From Treponema bryantii (GTDB lineage Bacteria > Spirochaetota > Spirochaetia > Treponematales > Treponemataceae), in NCBI RefSeq assembly GCF_900113965.1, contig NZ_FORI01000004.1, forward strand, positions 1 through 64,000: a stretch of 64,000 bases of DNA, read 5' to 3'. Position numbers and translations under genes: made by a program. The first letter of the stretch is position 1; each line of letters starts with the position of its first letter. Under the pieces are notes generated by a model. The model worked only from the letters and a program-made list of their open reading frames with translations. It had not been told where the DNA came from and made no database searches. This document shows positions 30,659 through 37,326 of the stretch, piece by piece.

Positions 30659-31681
30659 TTAAATGGTGTAAACCCAACCCTCTGGAGCTGGAAGTCTTCC
30701 CATCTGAATACCAGTCAAAGTGTCGTAAATCTCCTTCAACTTAGGACCCATTTCCTGTTTTCCTTCGTTATAGATAATCTGCTTTCCGTGATCGTCAATT
30801 TCGCCAACAGGTGAAATTACAGCTGCAGTACCACAAAGACCGCATTCTACGAAGTCACCAAGTTCAGATTTATTAATCTTTCTCTCTTCAACTTCCATGT
30901 GGAGGTATTCTTTTGCAACAATTACAAGCGAGCGGCGTGTAATTGAAGGCAAGATAGAGTCAGATTTTGGAGTAACAAGCTTTCCATCCTTTGTGATGAA
31001 GAGGATGTTTGCTCCACCTGTTTCCTCAAGGTAAGTGTGAGTAGCAGGATCAAGATACATATTTTCTGCGTAGCCGTTGTTATGAGCGTCTACGATGTTG
31101 TGCAAAGACATAGCATAGTTCAAACCAGCCTTAATATCACCAGTTCCGTGAGGAGCTGCGCGGTCGAGGTCTGAAAGGCGAACCTTAATAGGTTTTACTC
31201 CGCCCTTGAAATATGGTCCTACAGGAGTTACGAGAATGCGGAACTGATATTCCTCAGCTGGCTTTACACCAATAACTGCGCTAGAACCGAACATATATGG
31301 ACGGATGTAAAGAGTAGCACCGCTTCCATATGGTGGAACCCAGTCCTTGTTTGCTTCAATAGTCTGAAGAACAGCTTCAATAAAGCGCTCTTTTGGGAAA
31401 ACCGGCATTTCAAGACGCTTACAAGAGTTTTCCATACGCTCAGCGTTTAAGTCTGGGCGGAAAGTTACGATATCACCGTGTTCAGTTGTATATGCTTTAA
31501 GGCCTTCAAAACAGGTCTGTGCGTACTGCAATACGCCTGCACATTCGTTGATTTTGACTGTATGGTCAGAAGTCAATTTTCCTTCATCCCATTCACCGTT
31601 TTTCCAGTTTGCTACATAACTTTTTGATGTTTCCATGTAGCCGAAAGGCAAGTTGCCCCAGTCCAATTTTTTAGTTGCCAT
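30659..31681 (-). CDS. ilvE: Branched-chain amino acid aminotransferase IlvE
   Basis: A 340-residue class IV PLP aminotransferase that interconverts Leu, Ile and Val with their 2-oxo acids. The PLP Lys is in GTGDIKAGLNYAMS, and the family landmarks CFEGLKAYTTEHG, LYIRPYMFGS and YLEETGGANILFI are present. The length fits the larger IlvE type. The ribosome binding site AAAGGAG precedes the ATG. It is expressed from a promoter whose -35 box touches the divergent ribF promoter. Confidence 0.95.
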   Translation of the reverse strand: MATKKLDWGNLPFGYMETSKSYVANWKNGEWDEGKLTSDHTVKINECAGVLQYAQTCFEGLKAYTTEHGDIVTFRPDLNAERMENSCKRLEMPVFPKERFIEAVLQTIEANKDWVPPYGSGATLYIRPYMFGSSAVIGVKPAEEYQFRILVTPVGPYFKGGVKPIKVRLSDLDRAAPHGTGDIKAGLNYAMSLHNIVDAHNNGYAENMYLDPATHTYLEETGGANILFITKDGKLVTPKSDSILPSITRRSLVIVAKEYLHMEVEERKINKSELGDFVECGLCGTAAVISPVGEIDDHGKQIIYNEGKQEMGPKLKEIYDTLTGIQMGRLPAPEGWVYTI

Positions 31682-31728
31682 ATTATTGCTCCTTTAATTA
31701 TATTAAAGTTCTTTATTATTACTAAATT

Positions 31729-31757
31729 ATTATATAACTATTTTATTTATTAGTAAA
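31729..31757 (-). promoter_or_regulatory. Promoter of ilvE
   Basis: On the minus strand TTTACT (31757-31752), a 17-base spacer and TATAAT (31734-31729), with a leader of about 40 bases to ATG 31681. Confidence 0.65.
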
Positions 31758-31758
31758 G

Positions 31759-31767
31759 TGTTATAAT
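31759..31767 (+). promoter_or_regulatory. Extended -10 promoter of ribF (predicted leaderless start)
   Basis: TGT TATAAT, then 7 bases, then ATG 31775; no ribosome binding site. It starts 2 bases from the -35 box of divergent ilvE, so the two promoters may compete. Confidence 0.65.
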
Positions 31768-31774
31768 ATAAATT

Positions 31775-32536
31775 ATGAAAATTTACACATGGAACGATAT
31801 TCTTGCAATATTAAACGGTGACTCAAACGAAAATTTTCCGAAAACCGGAATCTCTACGGGCTGTTTTGACGGCCTGCATAAGGGACATCGTAAGCTGCTG
31901 TCTGCGCTTATTGATGCCTGCCGTGCTAAGGGGCTTTCGGCCGGGGTTGTAACTTTTGCGCGCCCGCTGCCAGGTATAAAACATAGTAATGATTATAAGG
32001 GCGATCTCACAACTTTGAATCAGCGCCTTAACCTTTTTGAGCAGCTTGGAATTGATTTTGCCATTATTGTAGATTTTGATGATTCTTTTGCCAGCATGAT
32101 GGGGGCTGATTATCTGAATATCCTTTTGAATGTGTGTAATATGGAGCTTTTAGCCGAAGGAATTGATTTCCGCTGCGGTTTTAAGGGCGCTACAGATGCT
32201 CAGGCTATCCGTTATTGGGCAGAAAAGAATAATGTAGAAACTATTTTTGTTGACCCGGTATATTTTAAGGAAGGAACTGATGAAGAAGAAAGAATCAGCT
32301 CTTCATACATCAGAACAATGCTGAGCCGCGGCTTTTTTACCACTGCATGTGAACTTCTGGAACGTCCATACGAAATTGATATTGCAGCCCTTCGCCGCGA
32401 CCCTCAAAGTGCGCAGCTTCTCCCACCTGACGGCCTTTACCGCACCGAAAACGAGAAGGGGGAACTGGTAAGGCTGAAAATAGAAAACGGCCGCATCAAA
32501 GAACTTCCCGTTTGTGAAAGAGTAAGGTTTATATAA
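31775..32536 (+). CDS. ribF: FAD synthetase (RibF N-terminal type)
   Basis: A 253-residue protein with the FAD synthetase nucleotidyltransferase domain: STGCFDGLHKGHRKLL (HxGH-type ATP motif, about residues 28-43), GIDFRCGFKGATDA and ISSSYIRTMLSRG. It makes FAD from FMN and ATP. Bifunctional RibF proteins are about 300 residues or more with a C-terminal riboflavin kinase barrel; here the region after residue 195 is short (LLPPDGLYRTENEKGE...) and does not look like a full kinase, so this may be a monofunctional FAD synthetase. Confidence 0.85.
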   Translation: MKIYTWNDILAILNGDSNENFPKTGISTGCFDGLHKGHRKLLSALIDACRAKGLSAGVVTFARPLPGIKHSNDYKGDLTTLNQRLNLFEQLGIDFAIIVDFDDSFASMMGADYLNILLNVCNMELLAEGIDFRCGFKGATDAQAIRYWAEKNNVETIFVDPVYFKEGTDEEERISSSYIRTMLSRGFFTTACELLERPYEIDIAALRRDPQSAQLLPPDGLYRTENEKGELVRLKIENGRIKELPVCERVRFI

Positions 32537-32539
32537 AAT

Positions 32540-32578
32540 GTGGTTTCGATACACTCGCTTCGCGAGCACTCAACCACC
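32540..32578 (-). repeat. REP-like palindrome, copy 8
   Basis: GTGGTTTCGATA ... CACTCAACCACC with inner stem CTCGC-TT-CGCGAG; lies just after ribF. It is adjacent and inverted relative to copy 9. Confidence 0.9.
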
Positions 32579-32580
32579 GT

Positions 32581-32616
32581 GGTGATTGAGTAAGCCGAAG
32601 GCTGTATCGAAATCAT
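32581..32616 (+). repeat. REP-like palindrome, copy 9 (overlaps the GGDEF-EAL stop)
   Basis: GGTGATTGAGTA...TATCGAAATCAT with inner stem AGCC-GAA-GGCT. The bases at 32613-32615 are the TGA stop (minus strand) of the GGDEF-EAL gene, so the element reaches into the coding end. Confidence 0.88.
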
Positions 32617-34280
32617 ATCCCAAACTCTTCCTGCGAGCACATATTCTTTGCGTCTTCAAAATCAATCGGCTTGCCCCAGACAAAGCCCTGAATAAAGTCG
32701 CATTTATGTTCGCGCAGAATATCAAGCTGAGCTTCTTTTTCAACGCCTTCGGAAATAACTTCGCAGTTCATAACATGGCCCATGTAAATTACTGAATCAA
32801 CAACATCGCGCATGCTCTGGCTGGTTTCAATATCATCAATAAGACTCTTATCAATCTTAAGAAGGTTGATAGGAAGAGTCATTAGAGTTTTGATAGAAGT
32901 ATAGCCCGTTCCAAAATCATCAAGCGCAATCTTAACACCAAGATCTCTCAGTTGCTTAATATTTGAAATGGTGGTTTCCATAGATTCAGAGAAGGAGTAT
33001 TCAGTAATTTCTAGTTCAAGTTTTTCTGGCGGGAACTGAGTTTCTTCAAGAATCTTTGTGAGTCTGGAAATAAAGTCGCGGCTGCTCATTGTTTTGGCAG
33101 ATATATTTATAGAAATAATTATATCATTTTCATCATTTTCAAGAACTGGCTTAAACTCTGTCATTGCAGTCTGAAGAACAAAATCATCAATCTTCATAAT
33201 GAGGTTAGAGCGTTCAGCGGCAGGAATAAACTCCACTGGGCTTACAATTGAACAGTCAGGCTTTCTGCAGCGGATTAAAGTTTCAAATCCACGGAGCTTT
33301 TTATCATCAGTTGTAAACTGTGGCTGATAAACAAGATAAAAATACTTGTGTATAAGCGCTTCTTTTACAAGGAATTCTGCTTCACGCTGTTTTTCATCTG
33401 TATTCTGCATATTTTCATTGAAAATACAGATTTTGTGGTCGGCAAGGTTACGCGTTGCGGCAAGAGCTGTTTCGGCATTTCGCAAAATTGAAGAAGCGGT
33501 TTTTGTGTAATTATAAGGAGGATGTGAATAAACAAGCCCCGCACCAAGATTTACAGTGCAGGTAATTTCAGTTTTTCCATCATCAGATGGAACAATGATT
33601 GTATCGGACATAATTACACTTTTAAGGCGCTCTTCTGGAGATTCGCCGGGTTCAAAAAGAATTGCAAGCTTTGAACCGGTAATTCGGAACATCTTGTCCT
33701 TTTTATCAAGAATTGAGGAAATCTTTTCGGCAGTTTTTTTGATGAGGTAATCACCAGTCTGAATGCCGTAAACATCATTTGTGTGCTTAAAATCTTCAAG
33801 CTCAATATAGGCGAGGGTAAAAGACTTTTTTGCTTCTATATGTTCATTGATTTCTTTTACATAACTACGGCGGTTACCCTGTTTTGTAATATAGTCGGTC
33901 ATGTTGCTGACAGAAAGGCGGCTATAAAACGAATAAATTGTCAGAAGAGTTACGATTGAAACGATGTTTGTTACCATTCCAGGCATAGAAACAATGGAGT
34001 GGGACATAATCATTGTAAACAAAAGGTAGACTGTAGCAATAATATTCATTCCCAGTCCAATTCTGAAACCTATTTTATAATCTGTAAAAATAAGAAGAAT
34101 ATAGATTAAAGAAAGTATACCCGAAAGAATTCCACTTTTTGTAGAAGACGGGATTCTAAGTGCGCCAATCTGAAAAAATGGTTCAGCCTTCATTCCAGAT
34201 GAGCGGAGCGCCCAGAAGCAGACAAAGCCCAGCAAGGTCAGGATAATCAATCGTATGTTTTTTCTAGTTATGTGCCGCAT
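32613..34280 (-). CDS. Membrane GGDEF-EAL protein: degenerate GGDEF, likely active EAL phosphodiesterase
   Basis: A 555-residue cyclic-di-GMP protein. The N-terminus has about five membrane helices (residues 8-120). In the GGDEF domain the signature site reads TGSKL (about 201-205), so cyclase activity is very unlikely. The EAL domain keeps its metal and catalytic residues: FETLIR (ETL for EAL), IISINISAKT (Asn), LEITEY (Glu), IALDDFGTGYTS (Asp pair), LKIDKSLI (Lys) and VISEGVEKEAQ (Glu). It probably degrades cyclic-di-GMP, with the dead GGDEF as a regulatory domain. The ATG follows GGGAGTGG. Confidence 0.92.
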   Translation of the reverse strand: MRHITRKNIRLIILTLLGFVCFWALRSSGMKAEPFFQIGALRIPSSTKSGILSGILSLIYILLIFTDYKIGFRIGLGMNIIATVYLLFTMIMSHSIVSMPGMVTNIVSIVTLLTIYSFYSRLSVSNMTDYITKQGNRRSYVKEINEHIEAKKSFTLAYIELEDFKHTNDVYGIQTGDYLIKKTAEKISSILDKKDKMFRITGSKLAILFEPGESPEERLKSVIMSDTIIVPSDDGKTEITCTVNLGAGLVYSHPPYNYTKTASSILRNAETALAATRNLADHKICIFNENMQNTDEKQREAEFLVKEALIHKYFYLVYQPQFTTDDKKLRGFETLIRCRKPDCSIVSPVEFIPAAERSNLIMKIDDFVLQTAMTEFKPVLENDENDIIISINISAKTMSSRDFISRLTKILEETQFPPEKLELEITEYSFSESMETTISNIKQLRDLGVKIALDDFGTGYTSIKTLMTLPINLLKIDKSLIDDIETSQSMRDVVDSVIYMGHVMNCEVISEGVEKEAQLDILREHKCDFIQGFVWGKPIDFEDAKNMCSQEEFGI

Positions 34281-34390
34281 CTACCACTCCCGAATGAAAG
34301 TTCAATATGTTAAAAGTATAAGTCATGAACTGCCCGTTGTAAATCAAAAAATAGGCAGTGCTAAATATCTCAAAAATTGAGAGTGCTTGA

Positions 34391-34470
34391 GAATTCACTA
34401 GTGCTTGTATAACCGGTTGCAGTGGTGGTACTGCATCTTACGAGGTAGCTTATGGTTGGTATGAAAAATA
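34391..34470 (+). pseudogene. Possible C-terminal remnant of a lost gene
   Basis: One frame gives about 26 residues ending GGTASYEVAYGWYEK and a TAA stop, with a stop codon just upstream and no start codon. The Gly/Tyr/Trp-rich ending resembles the tail of an exported protein. The evidence is only compositional. Confidence 0.25.
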
Positions 34471-34475
34471 AATAG

Positions 34476-34504
34476 TTGATTAACTTAAACTTTTTATATA
34501 ATAT
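34476..34504 (+). promoter_or_regulatory. Promoter of rpsO
   Basis: TTGATT (34476-34481) followed by TATAAT (34497-34502, 15-base spacer) or the overlapping TAATAT (34499-34504, 17-base spacer). Confidence 0.6.
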
Positions 34505-34511
34505 ATTTAAA

Positions 34512-34620
34512 TCTGTTTTACGAACTTTCTGTGATTACTTCCTAGAAACCCAGGATTTGACCTGCAGAGTTTTCGCTCAGACAGAGTTTTCGGCCTGGCC
34601 GGAAATCATAATTTTTTAAG
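34512..34620 (+). promoter_or_regulatory. Structured rpsO leader, possible S15 autoregulatory site
   Basis: The leader of about 120 bases contains CAGAGTTTTCG twice (34565-34575 and 34582-34592, 17 bases apart) and a TTTCGGCC/GGCCGGAAA stem (about 34588-34605). S15 represses its own translation through leader structures in several bacteria; the exact fold here is not established. Confidence 0.4.
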
Positions 34621-34630
34621 GGGTTCCAAT

Positions 34631-34900
34631 ATGGCACTTTCTAAAGAAACTACTTCTGCAACAGTAAAGAAGTACGGAGCAAAAGATACTGATACAGGTA
34701 ATGTAAAGGTACAGATTGCTATCATGACACAGCGTGTTCAGCAGCTCACAGAGCACAACAAGCAGTTCCCAAAGGACGCTAACGCTAAGCGTGCTCTCCT
34801 CAAGGTTGTAGGACAGCGCCGCAAGATGCTCCGCTATTTTGAACGCACAGACCTCGAAGGCTACCGTGCATTCATCAAAGAGCTCGGACTTCGTAAGTAG
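34631..34900 (+). CDS. rpsO: 30S ribosomal protein S15
   Basis: S15 (89 residues) is a primary binding protein of the central domain of 16S rRNA. The family motifs are clear: DTGNVKVQIAIMTQRVQQLTEHNK, AKRALLKVVGQRRKMLRYF and ERTDLEGYRAFIKELGLRK. The ATG follows AAGGGG. In many bacteria rpsO is next to pnp; here pnp lies 2.4 kb downstream, separated by accessory genes and repeats. Confidence 0.98.
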   Translation: MALSKETTSATVKKYGAKDTDTGNVKVQIAIMTQRVQQLTEHNKQFPKDANAKRALLKVVGQRRKMLRYFERTDLEGYRAFIKELGLRK

Positions 34901-34906
34901 AGCCAC

Positions 34907-34946
34907 GATGGTTGAGTGCCTGCAAAGCAGGTGTATCGAAACCATC
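34907..34946 (+). repeat. REP-like palindrome, copy 10
   Basis: GATGGTTGAGT ... TATCGAAACCATC with inner stem CCTGC-AAA-GCAGG; the arms carry a compensatory change (GATGG with CCATC) relative to the consensus, showing that base pairing is kept. Confidence 0.9.
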
Positions 34947-34951
34947 ATTAC

Positions 34952-34988
34952 AAATCCCGCCAGTTTCGCACTGCGCGGGATTTTTTTT
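34952..34988 (+). terminator. Rho-independent terminator after rpsO
   Basis: Stem ATCCCGC / GCGGGAT with a further CAG/CTG inner pairing and eight T residues. Confidence 0.88.
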
Positions 34989-35086
34989 GCCCGGCGTAAA
35001 TTCACTACCATGAATTTGGTTGGTTATAACGCTATTTGCATTTTATTCGCGTCCATAGTATAATAACAAAATGTTATATAATAAAA

Positions 35087-35120
35087 TAAACACTGAGTTA
35101 TAAGCTCTATGTTTATTATA
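35087..35120 (+). promoter_or_regulatory. Leader hairpin before the secreted protein gene
   Basis: Arms AATAAACA / TGTTTATT with an inner GAG/CTC stem, located just before AAGGAG. TATAAT near 35058 is a candidate -10 box. It may stabilise the mRNA or tune translation. Confidence 0.45.
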
Positions 35121-35133
35121 AAGGAGATTTTTT

Positions 35134-35571
35134 ATGAAAAAACTATTAGGTATCTTGTTTGGGCTTGCTGTTTTGGGAATGACAAGTGTGTTTGCTGCAG
35201 AAGGAAAGAAGATTGCTGATTTGAAAACTCTTTATCCTGATACTGATGTGACTTATACTTTTAATATTAATAATAAGTCAGCAAATGATGTATCTTTCTT
35301 TTTGATTAAATTTGTTGGTAATACAAAAACAGAAGTATATGAATATGTAGTTTCTGCAAAATCAAAAGATGTAATCGATTTTTCTACCAAGATTGATAAT
35401 GTTGCAGGTGACTGGTGGGGCTTTGGCTGGGTAAATGAGAATGGCGGCGTTGGAAATGGCGGTGCTGAATGGTGGTCTCAGCAGAAAGAAATTGTAATTG
35501 ATAAAGATGGCTGGCTTACATATAAAGATAACGGTTCAACCCAAAAAATGGCAAAGATTAAGAAGTTTTAA
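35134..35571 (+). CDS. Small secreted protein of unknown function
   Basis: A 145-residue protein with a signal peptide (about residues 1-21, ending SVFA) and a mature beta-rich domain of about 120 residues with a Trp/Gly-rich segment (GDWWGFGWVNENGG, AEWWSQQK). The strong AAGGAG, a leader hairpin, a dedicated promoter and a following terminator suggest an abundant single-gene transcript. No known family is recognised; a carbohydrate- or surface-binding role would be speculation. Confidence 0.8.
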   Translation: MKKLLGILFGLAVLGMTSVFAAEGKKIADLKTLYPDTDVTYTFNINNKSANDVSFFLIKFVGNTKTEVYEYVVSAKSKDVIDFSTKIDNVAGDWWGFGWVNENGGVGNGGAEWWSQQKEIVIDKDGWLTYKDNGSTQKMAKIKKF

Positions 35572-35590
35572 TCTTATCAGATAATGAAGC

Positions 35591-35629
35591 AACTCCCGCA
35601 TAGCCAGGTGCCGTGCGGGAGTTTTTTTT
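35591..35629 (+). terminator. Rho-independent terminator after the secreted protein gene
   Basis: Stem AACTCCCGCA / TGCGGGAGTT with a 12-base loop and a run of T residues. Confidence 0.9.
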
Positions 35630-35634
35630 ATAAA

Positions 35635-36483
35635 TTACAATAAGAATTCTTCGATAAGTTTTTCAAGAGACTTAATGGAAGGCGGCTCGGTCTGTGTTTC
35701 CATGGTGATGATGAGATTGCGGCCGGCGAGAATTCCGTTTTCGGTGTAGAGGCGGAGCTTGCCGGCCGCATTGTTTGAGTATTCGTTGGAGTCCATGAGG
35801 CCAAAGTGTTCCCAGAAGAACTCGGTACGGGTGCGCGTGTTGAGGCAGAGGAAGTCGGGGTAGAGGGTGATGGAGCTGCCGAAGTTGCCTCGAATGTCGT
35901 CAGGGTTGATGCGTTTCAGTGTAATCGGGAACTCGTAACGATAAGGTATGTTGTAGCGGAAAAGTGTATCTGCGATTATTACTTCGGATTTTGAGCGCAC
36001 CCGTTCGCCATGGGCAGTACAGATGTAAGGTGCATCCGGCGCGAAGGGCCGGCCCGTCCAGGAGATTTCCTGCCAGTGGGCTGCGTACTCTTCATTTGTG
36101 AGTGTCGCCGGAGTAATGAGGTCTCGGCGGGCCGGGCAGAGGTTTTCGTAGAGTTCAGGAATGGCGCGGCCATTGTCTGTCTGCTTCAGATAATTTTGAA
36201 GGGCGGAAATTTCTTTTTGCAGTTGCTTAATAAGGCGGGCGTCGTAGTCCTTTTGTGCCAGCTGGCGGGCAAGAGTTTCTTTAGAGTGAGGCAGATATTT
36301 TCCTCTTAAGCTTCCGCGCTCAGTTATCAGATAAAATTCCGGGTGTCCGCCATTTTGAGAGATGCGGATGCGCCCCTGAGGGGATTTTTCATAAGACTTC
36401 TTTTTGGAGTCCAGTAACTTTTGCAGCTCTGTGAGTCTCTTTTCTATAAGGTGCGTAATTAGATTTGGAGACAGTTCTTCCAT
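35635..36483 (-). CDS. Predicted PD-(D/E)XK-like protein
   Basis: A 282-residue protein of unknown function. The N-terminal half is a Lys/Gln/Glu-rich coiled coil (about residues 8-110). The C-terminal half has the order RSKSEVIIADTLFRYNIPYRYE ... LYPDFLC ... TEFFWEHFGLMD, in which SE, PD and E-x-x-x-H match the pattern of a restriction-endonuclease-like nuclease core. Similar stand-alone proteins occur in gut bacteria without an assigned role. It stands alone between two terminators and a repeat-rich gap. GGAG precedes the ATG. Confidence 0.7.
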   Translation of the reverse strand: MEELSPNLITHLIEKRLTELQKLLDSKKKSYEKSPQGRIRISQNGGHPEFYLITERGSLRGKYLPHSKETLARQLAQKDYDARLIKQLQKEISALQNYLKQTDNGRAIPELYENLCPARRDLITPATLTNEEYAAHWQEISWTGRPFAPDAPYICTAHGERVRSKSEVIIADTLFRYNIPYRYEFPITLKRINPDDIRGNFGSSITLYPDFLCLNTRTRTEFFWEHFGLMDSNEYSNNAAGKLRLYTENGILAGRNLIITMETQTEPPSIKSLEKLIEEFLL

Positions 36484-36552
36484 AATAACTCCTCGTGGCT
36501 TTTGTGAGCTTCTTTTATGTGTTTTTATCCAACTTAACTGAGAGTATGTTTT

Positions 36553-36743
36553 GTTAAGTCGGACGTTTTGGAGATTTTTTAGCTATGGGGCCGCTTTTTA
36601 TTGGAATGGAGTCCGACTTAACCTGGAAAAGTCGTTGTTAAGTCGGACAAAATCACTGCTTTCGGCGCTTGGCGGACCTGTTTTTACCAATTTCCCTTTT
36701 GAGGCGTCCGACTTTACGCGGCAGTTTTGTTGTTAAGTCGGAG
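36553..36743. repeat. Array of five alternating 12-bp inverted repeats (GTTAAGTCGGAC)
   Basis: Copies lie at 36553-36564 (+), 36611-36622 (-), 36637-36648 (+), 36706-36717 (-, one change) and 36732-36743 (+, one change). The second/third and fourth/fifth copies are each 26 bases apart, with 14-base loops, and can form two 12-bp hairpins; these units repeat at 95-base spacing. CTATGGGGC (36584) and GTAGCCCC (36755) add an outer pairing. It does not match the other repeat families in the window. The reading frame across it is not convincing as a gene. Confidence 0.8.
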
Positions 36744-36888
36744 ACTGAAAGGTTGTAGCCCCACAATTTATAATTCTCCACATATAATATAGGTGCGAAC
36801 TGCACATTTTTGACAAAAATCCCAGAAAATTTATAGATAATTCCGGCGCAAATCCATTACCAAATATACATTCTTTGTGAAGTAGTTT

Positions 36889-36972
36889 ATGAAAAAACTA
36901 TTTATGATCTTGGGAACTCTAGCTGTTTTAGCTGTATTTGTCGGATGTTCAAATTCAAGTAATTCCTTTTGA
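36889..36972 (+). CDS. 27-residue micro-lipoprotein (signal peptide plus 8 residues)
   Basis: The frame encodes MKKLFMILGTLAVLAVFVGC and then SNSSNSF before TGA. It is a complete lipoprotein signal peptide with lipobox FVGC and a mature peptide of only eight residues. A rho-independent terminator follows 12 bases later, so it sits in a self-contained transcription unit. The ribosome binding site is poor. It may be a truncated lipoprotein gene, or a functional short peptide; lipoprotein signal peptides are known to give rise to peptide pheromones in enterococci. Function is unknown. Confidence 0.5.
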   Translation: MKKLFMILGTLAVLAVFVGCSNSSNSF

Positions 36973-36984
36973 TATAAATAGAAT

Positions 36985-37021
36985 AATCCCGCGCAGCCAG
37001 TCTCTGAGCGGGATTTTTTTA
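36985..37021 (+). terminator. Rho-independent terminator after the micro-lipoprotein frame
   Basis: Stem AATCCCGC / GCGGGATT with a 15-base loop, then seven T residues. It resembles the rpsO terminator. Confidence 0.88.
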
Positions 37022-37326
37022 TTTGAATCTTCTATATATTAACATTGATTATTCTCCTGTTATGGATTAAAATTAATCATTATTATTTTTTATTAGCCAG
37101 CGCGCCGGGGAATTGGGGCCTTGCGGGGGTTTGCCCTGGGAATAATGCGATGTCTTTTAATTTTTGTGACTGGCGATGATTTACCCCGCTGGGTGGGGTA
37201 GCCGAAAACACCGAAGGTGGTTGAGGCGTAGGGCGGGGCTCCGCCCTCCTTAATTAAGTATATTAGTTTTACTAATAAATAGATAAAAACATGCGTCGGA
37301 TGTAGTGACGTGTGTAGGAGAAAATT
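37022..37326. other. 305-base gene-free leader region before pnp
   Basis: It contains a half palindrome (GGTGGTTGAGG, 37216-37226), a perfect GC hairpin (AGGGCGG / CCGCCCT, 37230-37247) and a small TATTAGT/ACTAATA hairpin (about 37260-37276), then TAGGAG before pnp. No convincing -35/-10 pair was found. pnp leaders are often processed by RNase III in other bacteria, so the hairpins could matter for autocontrol; this is inference. Confidence 0.45.

Larger units (their letters stand above)
34281..34630. other. 350-base gene-free region before rpsO
   Basis: It holds, from left, the minus-strand promoter and ribosome binding site of the GGDEF-EAL gene (TATACT near 34316-34321), a short stretch at 34391-34470 that reads like the last codons of a lost secreted protein, and the promoter and leader of rpsO. 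No intact gene was seen. Confidence 0.6.

Noticed and set aside
36551-36736. 61-codon frame across the 12-bp repeat array
   Set aside because: No ribosome binding site, no recognisable protein features, and it coincides with the repeats.
36553-36743. CRISPR-like array
   Set aside because: Repeats are only 12 bp, alternate in orientation and have irregular spacing; no cas genes are present.
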